The notes: generated from the letters alone by a model not told the origin. A stretch of 64,000 nucleotides of DNA from Geobacillus thermodenitrificans subsp. thermodenitrificans DSM 465 (GCF_000496575.1 NZ_AYKT01000012.1:51569-115568), one strand, 5' to 3'; counted from the first letter of the stretch, positions 9,194 to 20,733 are shown. Program-made: numbers and translations.

Positions 9194-9228
9194 TTGACAA
9201 AAATATAACGTTCACGTTAACGTTATAT
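9194..9228 (+). promoter_or_regulatory. MerR-type operator upstream of the yfmP-like gene
   Basis: A perfect dyad, ATATAACGTT / AACGTTATAT (9203-9212 and 9219-9228) around a six-base centre, begins three bases after a consensus TTGACA at 9194. A dyad behind the -35 box is the usual MerR arrangement. The -10 element is not obvious, so the exact spacer cannot be stated. Probably used for autoregulation of the regulator-exporter pair. Confidence 0.65.
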
Positions 9229-9276
9229 CTGTAGAAAACACCGTGTATCGCGATCACGCGAAAGTGAGGGCCCAGG

Positions 9277-9705
9277 ATGGAACGATTGAAAATTGATGAC
9301 GTCGCCAAAGCGACCGGCTTAACAAAGCGGGCGATCCGCTATTATGAAGAAATCGGCTTGATCAAGCCGCCGGCACGGAGTGAGGGCGGCACACGCCTTT
9401 ATACGCAGGAAGATATCGAGCAGCTGAAAAACATCGTCGCCGCCCGCGAAGTGCTCGGTTTTTCGCTGCAGGAGTTACAGCACTTTTTAACATTGAAAGA
9501 AAAAATTGAGACGCATCGAGCAGAATACCGCCAAGCCATCGTTAGCAGCGAACAGCAGCGTGAACTCGAACAAATGGCCGCCGGGTTGCACCAACAAATT
9601 GCCATGCTTGATGACAAAATGAAGAAAATGGCGACACTGAAACAAGAACTGAAACAAATGGCAGAGCAAATAGACGCCATTCTAGAAGAGAGGAGAGAAG
9701 AATAG
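9277..9705 (+). CDS. yfmP: MerR-family transcriptional regulator (YfmP-like)
   Basis: A 142-residue regulator. The winged HTH (KIDDVAKATGLTKRAIRYYE, then EIGLIKPP) is at residues 5-32, and a long coiled-coil dimerisation helix fills the C-terminus (about 75-138). No cysteine cluster typical of metal-sensing MerR proteins is visible. It lies behind a perfect operator dyad and overlaps the exporter by one base (TAGTG). The gene pair resembles B. subtilis yfmP-yfmO. The symbol is assigned by arrangement and size and is less certain than the family. Confidence 0.82.
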   Translation: MERLKIDDVAKATGLTKRAIRYYEEIGLIKPPARSEGGTRLYTQEDIEQLKNIVAAREVLGFSLQELQHFLTLKEKIETHRAEYRQAIVSSEQQRELEQMAAGLHQQIAMLDDKMKKMATLKQELKQMAEQIDAILEERREE

Positions 9706-10862
9706 TGGAGGAAAGAAAACAAACACGGGCGCGCTGGATTACCGTTGCCGCCGCCTTTTTGGCGTTTATGGGTATCGGGGTCGTCGATCCGATTTTGCCG
9801 GTCATCGCCGAAAGCATCGGCGCGACCCACTGGCAAGTGGAAATGTTGTTTACCGCCTATATTTTTACGATGGCGGTCATGATGATTCCCGTTGGACTTG
9901 TCGTCAGCCGCGTTGGTGATAAACAAATGATGGTGATCGGACTTGGCCTTGTCACGATTTTCTCATTATTGTGCGGTTTTGCCGCCGACATCCCACAACT
10001 GTCGATCTTCCGCGCCGGTTGGGGGCTTGGCAATGCCACCTTTTTTGCAACGGCTATGACACTGTTAATCGCTTTGACGCCGCAGGCAAGCACCGCTGTC
10101 GGCTTGTATGAGGCGGCGATCGGCCTCGGCATGGCCGGTGGTCCGCTCATCGGTGGACTGCTGGGCCAACATTCATGGCGCTACCCGTTTATCGGCACAA
10201 GCGTGCTCATTTTTATCGCCTTTTTGCTTGTCGCATTTTTTGTGTATGATCCAAACAAAGGAAAACCGAAAAAAGCAGTCGGATGGCAGGAAATGCGGCA
10301 TCTGCTCGCCTTTCCGCCGTTTTTAAAAGGGGCGATCGGCGGGATGCTTTATTATTACGGCTTTTTCGTTGTTTTGGCCTATTCGCCTCTGGTCATTAAG
10401 TTATCGGCGATTCAAATCGGTCTTGTCTTTTTCGGCTGGGGGCTTTGCCTCGCCTACGGATCGGCAGCGTTGGCCCACCGACTTGAAACAAAATACGAAC
10501 CGAAACAAATATTGCCTTACAGCTTATTGCTGTTTGCCGTTTTATTGCTGCTTTTAGCGGTCGCTGAACAAACATGGTTCATGATCGTCCTTATCATTTT
10601 GTCGGGCCTTGTATCCGGCTTAAACAACGCCTTGTTTACAGGCTATGTGATGGAAACATCGCCGTATGAACGCGGCGTCACTTCCGGCATGTACAACTTC
10701 GTTCGCTGGATGGGGGCGGCCATCGCTCCGGTGCTATCTGGCGTCATCGGTCACGCCGTTTCCGCAAAGGCGCCGTTTATGATCGCCATGGCGCTGTCGC
10801 TTGTTGCATTCCTTTTCCTTGCCTGGCGCAAACGGGAGCCATCGGCAACGAAAACTGTATAA
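9705..10862 (+). CDS. yfmO: MFS drug-type exporter (YfmO-like, DHA1 family)
   Basis: A 385-residue integral membrane protein with twelve predicted transmembrane segments. The motif-A-like loop GLVVSRVGDKQMMVIG follows TM2 and GMAGGPLIGGLLG is an antiporter-type motif C in TM5, pointing to a proton-driven exporter. GTG 9705 overlaps the regulator's stop. It is presumably controlled by the adjacent MerR protein. The substrate is unknown. Confidence 0.85.
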   Translation: MEERKQTRARWITVAAAFLAFMGIGVVDPILPVIAESIGATHWQVEMLFTAYIFTMAVMMIPVGLVVSRVGDKQMMVIGLGLVTIFSLLCGFAADIPQLSIFRAGWGLGNATFFATAMTLLIALTPQASTAVGLYEAAIGLGMAGGPLIGGLLGQHSWRYPFIGTSVLIFIAFLLVAFFVYDPNKGKPKKAVGWQEMRHLLAFPPFLKGAIGGMLYYYGFFVVLAYSPLVIKLSAIQIGLVFFGWGLCLAYGSAALAHRLETKYEPKQILPYSLLLFAVLLLLLAVAEQTWFMIVLIILSGLVSGLNNALFTGYVMETSPYERGVTSGMYNFVRWMGAAIAPVLSGVIGHAVSAKAPFMIAMALSLVAFLFLAWRKREPSATKTV

Positions 10863-10885
10863 AAGCAACCGTTGCGGACAAAACG

Positions 10886-10926
10886 AAAACACGCCCGTTT
10901 CTCGGTGAGAAACAGGCGTGTTTTTA
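10886..10926. terminator. Bidirectional terminator between the exporter and lysDH
   Basis: AAAACACGCC-GTTTCTC pairs with GAGAAAC-GGCGTGTTTT across a three-base loop, with one mismatch. A-run and T-run flank both sides, so it can end transcription from both convergent genes. Confidence 0.9.
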
Positions 10927-10973
10927 TTCGGATCATTGTCATCATCTCTTATCATCACTCTATGATGCTTTTT

Positions 10974-12134
10974 TCATAAGCGAACCGTTTTCTTCTCGTT
11001 AATCACCACTCCTCGTTTTTTCATTTCGTCGATGTACACATTCCCGGGAACGATTTGCTCAGGCGGATAGACGCCGCGTTTCGTAATCAGCCCTCGGCCG
11101 ATAAGCTGGGCGACGACGGAAATCGTATAAGCGGTCGTGCGCGCCATCGCCGTCACCTTACGTTCGCTATCGTTGAACGTGATCGTTTCATATTCAAACA
11201 CCGTTTCTTTTCCGTCTTTCCGTCCACCGACAATCACCCGAAGCAAGACGACATCATCTTTACCTCTTAAATCAAGCATCGGAGTCAATACCGCAAGCAG
11301 CACGTCACGCGGTTTAACTTTGTGGCCGCCTACTTCCACCTCGACATCGTTGCGCGTCAAATTCAAGTCAACGAGGAGCTTGAATTTTTCCGCATGGCCA
11401 CGATAGCGGATCGTTTTATATTCAAGCCGTTTCAAATTCGGAAACGAGCGTGACAGCGTCGACGTCCCTCCTGATGTATGAAACGCTTCAAGCGGGCCGA
11501 ACCGTTCGAAATAAATCGGTTCAACCTCAGACAGAGATGGCACTTCTTGCTTTTTACCATCGCGAATAATTAAAGACGGATCGGTGTAATGGTCGAGAAG
11601 CCCTTCTAACGAAAACACATGGTTATACTCAAGCGGCGGTTCGGGCTGAACGGGAATGCCGCCGACGTACAGTTGGATGGATTCAACCTCATCGAGCTGA
11701 TTTGCCCCGTAACCGGATAAAATGTTGATCATTCCTGGCGCGACGCCCAGATCGGGGATGATCGTCACCCCAGCTTTCTGGGCTTGGTCATGGAGTTCAA
11801 GCACCCGGTCGGTAATATGGCCGATATGCCCCCCTAAATCGACAGAATGGACGCCTGTGGCAATCGCCGTTTTCGCCACTGTTTCGTTAAACCGGTAAAA
11901 CAAGGCGTTGACGACCACATCATGTCCTTTCATTAAGGTGGACAGCTGCTGTTGATCCCCAGCATCCACCCGCAAGGCAACAAGTTTCTCAGACTGAAGG
12001 TGGCGTACCGTCTGCTCTGCCTTGGCCAAATCGACATCAGCCAGCGTCACTGCCTCAACGTCTTCACTTTGCACTAAATCGCGTGCAGCTTCTTTCCCCA
12101 TCAGCCCCGCACCAAGCACGAGCACCTTCACCAT
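10974..12134 (-). CDS. lysDH: L-lysine 6-dehydrogenase (saccharopine dehydrogenase family)
   Basis: A 386-residue NAD-dependent enzyme that oxidatively deaminates the epsilon-amino group of L-lysine to 2-aminoadipate semialdehyde, which cyclises to piperideine-6-carboxylate. The Rossmann motif [12 protein letters not shown] is at residues 5-16. [22 protein letters not shown] and [10 protein letters not shown] are strongly reminiscent of the enzyme characterised from G. stearothermophilus. ATG 12134 has GAGGAGGG five bases upstream. It is the last of four same-strand genes with an aldehyde dehydrogenase, a ThDP enzyme and an aminotransferase, which fits lysine breakdown. Confidence 0.9.
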   Translation of the reverse strand: MVKVLVLGAGLMGKEAARDLVQSEDVEAVTLADVDLAKAEQTVRHLQSEKLVALRVDAGDQQQLSTLMKGHDVVVNALFYRFNETVAKTAIATGVHSVDLGGHIGHITDRVLELHDQAQKAGVTIIPDLGVAPGMINILSGYGANQLDEVESIQLYVGGIPVQPEPPLEYNHVFSLEGLLDHYTDPSLIIRDGKKQEVPSLSEVEPIYFERFGPLEAFHTSGGTSTLSRSFPNLKRLEYKTIRYRGHAEKFKLLVDLNLTRNDVEVEVGGHKVKPRDVLLAVLTPMLDLRGKDDVVLLRVIVGGRKDGKETVFEYETITFNDSERKVTAMARTTAYTISVVAQLIGRGLITKRGVYPPEQIVPGNVYIDEMKKRGVVINEKKTVRL

Positions 12135-12285
12135 TCATTCCCTCCTCTATCACGGATTCTTTTCCATCTGCTTACATGACTGCTGCTTTTGTTCGTCTTT
12201 ATCGCAGCTACTGCTTTCATTCACCATCAATGTTTGGCGTTGATGCTCACTTCTCTTTCACTAACTATAAAGACGACTGAACAGT

Positions 12286-13767
12286 TCAATCATCCGTATC
12301 GATTTGTGCCCGTTGCAGCTTGCCACTGAAATCGACATAAATGCTTCTCCATTCAGTGAATACATCAAGCGCAGCGACACCGGAATCACGGTGACCGTTT
12401 CCTGTCCCCTTTGTGCCGCCAAACGGCAAATGAATTTCTGCACCCGTTGTCCCTGCATTGACATACACAATGCCGGTATCCAAATCGCGCATCGCCCGGA
12501 ACACATTGTTGACATCACGAGTGAAAATAGCGCTGGACAATCCGTAGTCGACACAATTGTTAACAGCGATCGCTTCATCCAAACTGCGGACGGAAATGAT
12601 CGACACAACCGGGCCGAAAATTTCTTCGCGGGCGATACGCATGTCGGGCGTGACGTCAGTGAAAATCGTCGGTGCGTAATAAAAGCCGCGTGCATAGTCT
12701 CCATCGCTCAATATATGGCCGCCAACAAGCAGTTTCGCTCCTTCTTCTCGGCCGATGTGCACATAGCGTTCGATTTTTTGCAGCGCTTCTTCATGGATAA
12801 CCGGACCAACTTTGACTGTTTCATCCAGCCCGTCACCGATTTTCAACGTCTTCACCGCTTCAAGCAGACGCCACTCGAGCTCTTGTTTCACCCGCTCATG
12901 GACAATAACTCGGCTGCACGCCGTGCACCGCTGCCCCGATGTGCCGAACGCACTCCAAACAATACCGTCAACCGCCAACGTCAAATCTGCGTCATCCATG
13001 ACGATCACAGCGTTTTTCCCACCCATTTCGAGCGACACTTTTTTCAACAGGCGCCCGCACTTCTCGGCAATCTGACGGCCGACTTCATTCGAGCCCGTAA
13101 ATGAAATGACCGGAACGTCCGGATGCTCAACAAGCGCGTTCCCTGCCGTCGGGCCGTCGCCGTGAACAACGTTAAACACCCCATCCGGCAGACCGGCTTC
13201 GGTGAAAATCGCTGCCAGCTCGCGCGCCATAAACGGTGTTTCAAGTGCCGGTTTCCAGACGACAGCGTTGCCGGCGACAATGGCCGGGAACGATTTCCAT
13301 GTCGCGATAGCAATCGGAAAATTCCATGGGGTGATGATGCCGACAACCCCGACCGGCACCCGAACGCTCATGGCAAACTTGTCTTTTAGCTCAGACGGGG
13401 TCGTATCGCCGAACAACCGTCGTCCCTCCCCCGCCATGTAAAACGCCATATCGATGCCTTCTTGCACTTCGCCGCGCGCCTCTTCGATCACTTTCCCCAT
13501 TTCCATTGTCAGCAGCCGAGCAAGCTGTTCTTTCCGCTCCTTCAGCAACAAACCGACTTTATATAATACGTCCGCTCGTTTCGGAGCCGGCACGAGCGCC
13601 CATTTCTTTTGCGCCGCTTTTGCCGCTTTGACAGCAGCATCGACATCAGCCGCTGCAGATAATGCTACTTCACCGATCGTTTCCCCATTTGCCGGATTGA
13701 TCACCGGCGCCCATTGGCCGCTCAAAGCCGGTTGCCATTTTCCATTAATAAAGTTCAACGCCTTCAT
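12286..13767 (-). CDS. NAD(P)-dependent aldehyde dehydrogenase, probable aminoadipate semialdehyde dehydrogenase
   Basis: A 493-residue ALDH. The oxyanion Asn is in TPWNFP (149), the general-base Glu in SLEMGGKN (247), and the catalytic Cys in GQRCTACS (281). The [11 protein letters not shown] segment resembles the TSGAEI...FGG loop of the ALDH7 (antiquitin) group. Between lysDH and an aminotransferase it is well placed to oxidise 2-aminoadipate semialdehyde, and perhaps also glutarate semialdehyde. ATG 13767 is chosen because AGGAGG is six bases upstream and the conserved fold begins there. The frame stays open to an ATG at 13905 that overlaps the previous stop (ATGA) and would add 46 atypical residues. 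Substrate assignment is inference. Confidence 0.82.
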   Translation of the reverse strand: MKALNFINGKWQPALSGQWAPVINPANGETIGEVALSAAADVDAAVKAAKAAQKKWALVPAPKRADVLYKVGLLLKERKEQLARLLTMEMGKVIEEARGEVQEGIDMAFYMAGEGRRLFGDTTPSELKDKFAMSVRVPVGVVGIITPWNFPIAIATWKSFPAIVAGNAVVWKPALETPFMARELAAIFTEAGLPDGVFNVVHGDGPTAGNALVEHPDVPVISFTGSNEVGRQIAEKCGRLLKKVSLEMGGKNAVIVMDDADLTLAVDGIVWSAFGTSGQRCTACSRVIVHERVKQELEWRLLEAVKTLKIGDGLDETVKVGPVIHEEALQKIERYVHIGREEGAKLLVGGHILSDGDYARGFYYAPTIFTDVTPDMRIAREEIFGPVVSIISVRSLDEAIAVNNCVDYGLSSAIFTRDVNNVFRAMRDLDTGIVYVNAGTTGAEIHLPFGGTKGTGNGHRDSGVAALDVFTEWRSIYVDFSGKLQRAQIDTDD

Positions 13768-13901
13768 CGTCATCCTCCTTTGTCTATTGATTCGCTGTAC
13801 GAGTAGATGTCGTTTCGCTGTTACTTTGCTACAGCTGTCCTTTTCATTGCATGATTCATGGGCTATCTCGGTCTCAATGCGGAAACTCTTCTCCAATGTT
13901 T

Positions 13902-15542
13902 TCATCTGTCTGACAGTCTCATCGTCACAGACAGTTGTTCCGGCTCCGTCATCACCTCAATCACGGTTGGTTTCGTCGCAGTGAGCGCCTGCTTAAAGGC
14001 AGCGGCAAACTCATCGGCTGTCTCCACCGTAACACCGTTGGCACCTAATGCCCTAGCCAATCTGGCAAACGACACCTCACCTAGTCCGCTGCCGACCACT
14101 CGTCCTGGGAACTGAAGCTCTTGATACATACGAATAGTCCCATACATCCGGTTGTTAAACACGAGACTGATGACCGGGACGCCATAACGGGACGCCGTCT
14201 CGAGTTCGGCCGCCGTCATGAGAAACCCACCATCTCCTGACAACGAAACGGCCGGCCGTTCCGGATGGGCGAGCTTCGCGCCGATGGCCGCCGGCAGCCC
14301 GTATCCCATCGCTCCTGATGTTGGGCCAATATACATATGCTGTTCCTTGAAGGAGAAAAAGGTGTGCAGCCAGCCGGCAAAATTGCCGGCATCGTTCGTA
14401 ATCATTCCATCGTCCGGCAACTGCGCTTGTAGCTGAGCGATGATGGCTTCTTGCACGTTTCTTGGCGGCTGCGGCAGCCTCGCTGTTTCTTCATAAGCTT
14501 GTCGGCGCTCCAAGACCCATTCATTCCACGTCGGGACGATATGCCGCCCTAACAGTGCACACAACGCCTCGTGGGCATCGGCCGCAACGGCGATGTCCGC
14601 TGAAAACACTTTGCCAAGCGCCTCCTCGTCGATATCGATATGGATGAGCATCTGATGCGGCAGCGGCCATGTATAATCTTGCGTTGTTACTTCCGCCAAC
14701 CGCGTTCCAACCGCCAAAATAACATCCGCCTGCTTGGCCGTCTCAACGACAGCTGCCGGTGCGCCAAGACCGAGATGGCCGACATAAAGCGGATGGTCAT
14801 GCGGAAACACGTCATGGCGGCGGAATGCGGCAGCAACCGGAAGGGAATATTGTTCAGCGACGCGACGCAGCGCCTGCTCAGCGCGCCCCCGCTTCACCCC
14901 GCCACCGGCGACAATGAGCGGCCGACGGGCAGCAGCGAGTGCCGCTTCAATCCGCTTCACCTCATCATCCGCTGGGGCTGGGCGCGGCACATCCATCGTC
15001 ATCAACACCGCCTCAGCAACCGTTGACGCAAACACATCCTCAGGAATAGAGACGACAACCGGACCAGGTCGTCCCGTTTTCGCCACCCGAAATGCCCGTT
15101 GCACGAGTTCTGGAACGCGCTCGGGGTCGGTGATTTCGACTGCCCATTTCGCAAGCGGCCGAAACCATTCGTCTAGTTCTACTTCTTGAAATCCCTCACG
15201 ACCACGGAATCGGCGATGCACTTGTCCTAACAGGACGACAAGCGGGGTCGAATCTTGACGTGCTGTATGAACCCCGATGGCCAAATTAGACGCTCCGACT
15301 CCGCGCGTCGCTAAGACGACACCTGGTTTGCCGGACGCTTTCGCATACGCTTCAGCCATAAACGCCGCCCCTCCTTCATGGCGGGCAGAAATGAACTGAA
15401 GGGTTGGTTCATCGTACAACGCATCCAACAGCGGCAAATAACTTTCTCCCGGCACGCCAAACAAATGAGAAATACGCTCTTGTTTTAAGCATTCGACAAT
15501 CGCTTGCGGGACAGAAAGGCCACGCATCACCCGCTTTTTCAT
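13902..15542 (-). CDS. Thiamine diphosphate-dependent 2-oxoacid enzyme (acetolactate synthase-like)
   Basis: A 546-residue three-domain ThDP enzyme of the acetolactate synthase/decarboxylase superfamily. The cofactor-activating Glu is in ARHEGGAAFMAEA (56). The ThDP/Mg2+ motif begins GDGGF (436) and ends at the NN pair near 463. It is commonly annotated as acetolactate synthase, but no regulatory subunit is nearby and the neighbours are amino-acid catabolic. Decarboxylation of 2-oxoadipate, or another 2-oxoacid made by the adjacent transaminase, is the suggested role. The start overlaps the aminotransferase stop as ATGA (15539-15542), so the two are translationally coupled. Confidence 0.8.
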   Translation of the reverse strand: MKKRVMRGLSVPQAIVECLKQERISHLFGVPGESYLPLLDALYDEPTLQFISARHEGGAAFMAEAYAKASGKPGVVLATRGVGASNLAIGVHTARQDSTPLVVLLGQVHRRFRGREGFQEVELDEWFRPLAKWAVEITDPERVPELVQRAFRVAKTGRPGPVVVSIPEDVFASTVAEAVLMTMDVPRPAPADDEVKRIEAALAAARRPLIVAGGGVKRGRAEQALRRVAEQYSLPVAAAFRRHDVFPHDHPLYVGHLGLGAPAAVVETAKQADVILAVGTRLAEVTTQDYTWPLPHQMLIHIDIDEEALGKVFSADIAVAADAHEALCALLGRHIVPTWNEWVLERRQAYEETARLPQPPRNVQEAIIAQLQAQLPDDGMITNDAGNFAGWLHTFFSFKEQHMYIGPTSGAMGYGLPAAIGAKLAHPERPAVSLSGDGGFLMTAAELETASRYGVPVISLVFNNRMYGTIRMYQELQFPGRVVGSGLGEVSFARLARALGANGVTVETADEFAAAFKQALTATKPTVIEVMTEPEQLSVTMRLSDR

Positions 15543-16714
15543 GGCCGTCCCTCCCATTCAATCGCTTTCCAGCGCCGAACGGCTTCGAGCAGCCGTTCCT
15601 TCGGAGCGGCGAGCGATATGCGCACATACCCTTCCCCTGCTGAACCAAACGCCGTCCCTGGTGTAACGATCACCCCGGCCTCATCAAGCAACCGAGCGGC
15701 GAACTGAGCGGAAGAGTAACCGACCGCCGTTGGCACCCAAAGAAAAAACGTCGCTCGAGGCGGCTGAACGGGCACGCCTATTTGCCAAAGTGCAACCGTC
15801 ATTGCCTTCATCCGCTCTTCATAAATGCGGCTGTTCTCCTTTGCGGCTTCATCTCCGCTCCGCAATGCAACGGCCGCTGCTTTTTGCACCGCCAAAAATT
15901 GACACGTATCAATATTGCTTTTCAAGATGGAGAGCGCCCGAATGACCTCCTTATTGCCGACGATATAACCGATGCGGCAACCAGCCATGTTATAGCTTTT
16001 CGATAAAGATCCAAATTCGATGGCTACTTCTTTGGCACCGTCAACTTGCAGCACGCTCGGAGCAAAGGCATCACCGAATGTCAATAATGAATAGGCTGAA
16101 TCATGGGCGATAAGAAAACGATGTTTTTTTGCAAGCATGACTGCTTCTATGAAAACATCGATGGTGGCTAATGATGCTGTTGGATTGCTTGGATAGTTTA
16201 ATAGCATGATATTGACTCGATCATAAGTGGATGGAGCAATAGCGGAAAATTGTGGTGCGTAGTCACGGGCTGCATCCAGCGGCAAGTCGATCGGCGTGCC
16301 TCGGGCAAGGTGAATAGCAGTTCGATACACCGGATAGCCCGGGTTCGGAACAAGCACTGCATCCCCCGGATCAATCAGCGCCTGCAATAGATGGACAATG
16401 CCTTCTTTTGAGCCAATCAAAGCGAGCACTTCAGTGTCTGGGTCAAGCTTGACACCATACTGCCGCTCATAAAAGTCAGCAACGGCTTCGCGATATTCGC
16501 GGCAGCCGGCGTACGGAGAATACGTATAATTGCGTGGGTCATCCAGCTCGCGTTTCAGCGTCTCAATAAGAAACGACGGCGGCGGCAAATCTGGCGCCCC
16601 GATGCCTAAATCGATGACATCAACCCCTTTTTTCGCAAGCTCGACCTTTTTTCGCTCAAAGTCCGAAAATAAATACGGCGGCATTCTTCTCACAAGGTCG
16701 GAAGCCATCTTCAT
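15539..16714 (-). CDS. Class I/II PLP aminotransferase (DapL-like)
   Basis: A 391-residue fold-type I aminotransferase. The PLP lysine is in SLSKSYNMAG (K239), the cofactor-binding Asn in NYPSNPTA, and Asp/Tyr in AHDSAYS (205-208). Overall resemblance is to LL-diaminopimelate aminotransferase and other Glu-dependent transaminases. First gene of the four-gene lysine cluster. ATG 16714 has GGGGGAGAGG six bases upstream, so the open frame up to 16861 is treated as untranslated leader. Likely amino donor is 2-aminoadipate, giving 2-oxoadipate, but that is inferred only from context. Confidence 0.82.
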   Translation of the reverse strand: MKMASDLVRRMPPYLFSDFERKKVELAKKGVDVIDLGIGAPDLPPPSFLIETLKRELDDPRNYTYSPYAGCREYREAVADFYERQYGVKLDPDTEVLALIGSKEGIVHLLQALIDPGDAVLVPNPGYPVYRTAIHLARGTPIDLPLDAARDYAPQFSAIAPSTYDRVNIMLLNYPSNPTASLATIDVFIEAVMLAKKHRFLIAHDSAYSLLTFGDAFAPSVLQVDGAKEVAIEFGSLSKSYNMAGCRIGYIVGNKEVIRALSILKSNIDTCQFLAVQKAAAVALRSGDEAAKENSRIYEERMKAMTVALWQIGVPVQPPRATFFLWVPTAVGYSSAQFAARLLDEAGVIVTPGTAFGSAGEGYVRISLAAPKERLLEAVRRWKAIEWEGRP

Positions 16715-17003
16715 CGCGGCCTCTCCCCCTTCGATTCGATTGTTTGAGGCGCGGAACAAGCAAACGACAGGGTGTTCGATGCTGGCTGGAGCCGGATCAT
16801 CACTCACCGTTGTTTGGCAACTGCCCTCTCTGAACGATGGAACTGTTGCTTTGGTGAACATGTATCATTTGTCTCGTCTAGCTCATCTCCTCTCGTAAAT
16901 CATTTTATTATTCATTTCAAATAATTAGAATATCGATCGAATGGAAGGAGCTCCCTTTCGTTGCTTTTCTCACCCCCATCTACACTACCGCTTTATAAGC
17001 ATA

Positions 17004-17036
17004 AAAGAAAAACCGGACGCCTAGTTAACGTCCGGT
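17004..17036 (-). terminator. Terminator downstream of thiC
   Basis: ACCGGACG (17029-17036 read on minus) pairs with CGTCCGGT (17012-17019) and is followed by a TTTTTC run on the minus strand. Confidence 0.85.
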
Positions 17037-17056
17037 ATACAAAACGTATCCTCTCC

Positions 17057-18766
<1,710 letters not shown>

Positions 18767-18840
18767 TCAACGATGGTTTAGGATCCGAGGCCAAGCCAGC
18801 CGAAGCAAAGGCAAAAACGAGCCGCTCTTTGCCGTGAAAA

Positions 18841-18870
18841 ATAAAAACGGGTCCCGCAACACGGAACCCG
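18841..18870 (-). terminator. Expression-platform terminator of the thiC riboswitch
   Basis: CGGGTTCC (18863-18870 on minus) pairs with GGGACCCG (18848-18855), followed by TTTTTATTTT. It lies between the TPP aptamer and the thiC ribosome site, as expected for transcription termination when TPP is bound. Confidence 0.88.
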
Positions 18871-18921
18871 ATCAAGGCAAAAAGGCCAAATGAACAGTCT
18901 AAGCGTCCATCTGTTCCCGCT

Positions 18922-19019
18922 GCCTGCTTCCCTACGCTGGCATGACCCAGATCAGGTTCAAAGGGTCAAAGAACTTCATCGCGTTCTTTTCTCAGCCCGG
19001 CTCTCGGACTCCCCTAGCA
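18922..19019 (-). ncRNA. TPP riboswitch (thi-box)
   Basis: Read on the minus strand, the element opens with GGGAGTCC, has the conserved CTGAGA, then ACCCTTTGAACCTGATCTGG and ends ATGCCAGCGTAGGGAAG. These are the conserved cores of both TPP-sensing arms. It precedes thiC and its terminator. Boundaries are approximate. Confidence 0.97.
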
Positions 19020-19053
19020 GATAAGCGTATAACAATGATGACTGACTTTTTTT

Positions 19054-19082
19054 ATTTTACTACATAATGAGAAAATAAACAA
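19054..19082 (-). promoter_or_regulatory. Probable sigma-A promoter for thiC
   Basis: TTGTTT (19077-19082) and TAAAAT (19054-19059) are 17 bases apart on the minus strand, just upstream of the TPP aptamer. Confidence 0.5.
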
Positions 19083-19151
19083 ACCATTTTATTCCATATC
19101 ACAACTGATGTACCGTGTTTCTTTCCTCAGTAAACGCGCTTTTTTTCCGCT

Positions 19152-20396
19152 TCACACCGAAAATTGCTTTAACATCGTCCGCATCTCGTCCGCCATCTGA
19201 CCGAGCGATGCCGACGAAGAAGCAATTTCTTCAACAGAAGCCATTTGTTCTTGAGTCGCTGCCGATACATTGGCAGCACTAGCTGCTGACTGTTCGACAA
19301 TTTTGGTCATCTGTTGGAACGCCTCATCCACCTGGCGGGCATGGCCCGTCATTTGTTCAATCGCAGACGATACTTGTCCAATTTGTTCGCTTACTTGACC
19401 GACCGCCTCACGAATATCGGCAAACGACTGACCGGCAACAGCGACGACGTCCAACCCTTGCGCCACTTCAGCGACGACCCGTTCCGTGGAGGCGATTGCC
19501 TGCTTCGTCTCTTCCTGGATGTAGCTAATCAGATCGGAAATTTGCTGCGCTGAGTGCGCTGACTGCTCCGCCAACTTCCGCACCTCGTCCGCGACAACGG
19601 CAAATCCTTTCCCTTGCTCACCGGCACGCGCCGCTTCGATCGCCGCATTGAGCGCCAGTAAATTCGTCTGTGACGCGATGCTCGTAATCGCTTCAGTAAT
19701 TTGTCCAATCTCGTTCGATCGCTCCCCGAGCCCTTTAACGACTTGGCCGAGCGATTGAACGTGGTCATAAATAAATTGCATTTGCTCAGACATTTGCATC
19801 ACAGATTGCTTGCCATCCCCTGCTTTTGTTGCCGTTTCTTGGGCGCTGTGTGCCACTTCTTTTGTTTGACGGGCAACATCACTGAGCGTTCGGGAAATAT
19901 CATTGACGGATTCCGCTGTGCCGCGGGCTGCACTCGCCTGCTCTTCCGCATGGGAAGCAAGTCCGTCCATCGTTGCCGCAATTTGTTCTGTCGCCCTCGT
20001 CGTCTGTTCGGCAACAGTAGCTAACTGGTTGGAAAACTGCGACACTTCGTCCGCATGGTGTTGAATGCGGCCTATCACCTCTTGCCAAGCATCCGCCATA
20101 TTGTTTAACGATGTGGCAATCGGCCGCAACTGCCGCACGCTGTTGAGCGGTACGCGCACTGTTAAGTCCCCACTTGTCATCTTGCTTAAGTATTTGTTAA
20201 TGACGGCAATTGGAGCAACAAACCGCCGATAATTCAGCGTTGCCGAAATGAAGCCAACAATCGCACCAAGCAGCAACGTAGCGGCTAACGTCCACCAAAA
20301 CGCCGCCCCGCGAATGCTGTTAGCTAGACATATCGCAAGGCCGATTACCGCCGTGCTCGGAATCACGACGAACATCGTGCGGATGATATAGCTCAT
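19152..20396 (-). CDS. Methyl-accepting chemotaxis protein without an external sensor domain
   Basis: A 414-residue chemoreceptor-type signalling protein. Two hydrophobic segments (about residues 5-25 and 30-50) are almost adjacent, so there is no extracellular ligand domain. A HAMP segment follows, and then a long methyl-accepting helical hairpin with the tip [20 protein letters not shown] and [10 protein letters not shown]. The input must be membrane-borne or intracellular. ATG 20396 is preferred (AAAGG about ten bases upstream). A TTG at 20405 with GGGGGAG is a credible alternative adding three residues. Single gene. Confidence 0.9.
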   Translation of the reverse strand: MSYIIRTMFVVIPSTAVIGLAICLANSIRGAAFWWTLAATLLLGAIVGFISATLNYRRFVAPIAVINKYLSKMTSGDLTVRVPLNSVRQLRPIATSLNNMADAWQEVIGRIQHHADEVSQFSNQLATVAEQTTRATEQIAATMDGLASHAEEQASAARGTAESVNDISRTLSDVARQTKEVAHSAQETATKAGDGKQSVMQMSEQMQFIYDHVQSLGQVVKGLGERSNEIGQITEAITSIASQTNLLALNAAIEAARAGEQGKGFAVVADEVRKLAEQSAHSAQQISDLISYIQEETKQAIASTERVVAEVAQGLDVVAVAGQSFADIREAVGQVSEQIGQVSSAIEQMTGHARQVDEAFQQMTKIVEQSAASAANVSAATQEQMASVEEIASSSASLGQMADEMRTMLKQFSV

Positions 20397-20405
20397 TAAC
20401 GACAA

Positions 20406-20693
20406 ACCTTTCTCCCCCTTTTTCTATCGCCTAAAAATGTTTTATACAGCATTGACATATTCGGCAATGTGCATAGGTTTTCCTTCTTTGTGCCTAATCG
20501 AACATCCAAACATTTTGCCGATATTACATTGCGGAGATGCTTAGCCCAAAAAATTATAATGAAACGTATTTTGCGATTCTCCACGACGACACCCACCATC
20601 TCTGGCTACCGGTGGCATAGAACTGGGATATTTCCCCACATGACCTTCTAAGCCGCCTGCCCCCCGAAGTTTATCTATCTTGAACATCAACAT
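20406..20693. other. Intergenic stretch upstream of the chemoreceptor
   Basis: No credible gene. On the minus strand TTGCCG and TAAAAC with 17 bases between them could be a weak promoter for the chemoreceptor, near 20435-20470. A GCCGAATATG resembling a sigma-D -10 lies nearby but lacks a clear TAAA partner. Confidence 0.3.
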
Positions 20694-20727
20694 AAAAAGC
20701 GGGCTTCCAGTTGGAAGACCGCTTTTT
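20694..20727 (-). terminator. Terminator after the RDD gene
   Basis: AAAGCGG-CTTCC pairs with GGAAG-CCGCTTT around a four-base loop with one mismatch, with T-runs on both sides. Confidence 0.85.
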
Positions 20728-20733
20728 CCTTAT

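Noticed and set aside
13902..15542. Anabolic acetolactate synthase (ilvB)
   Set aside because: No ilvN-type regulatory subunit or branched-chain genes nearby, and the operon partners are amino-acid catabolic; family kept, function left open.
16715..16990. Possible T-box or lysine riboswitch upstream of the aminotransferase (CAGAGAGGGC-like segment, long leader)
   Set aside because: No T-box sequence (GGTGGNACCGCG type), no specifier-loop or terminator pairing and no lysine-box core could be recognised; only a short resemblance.
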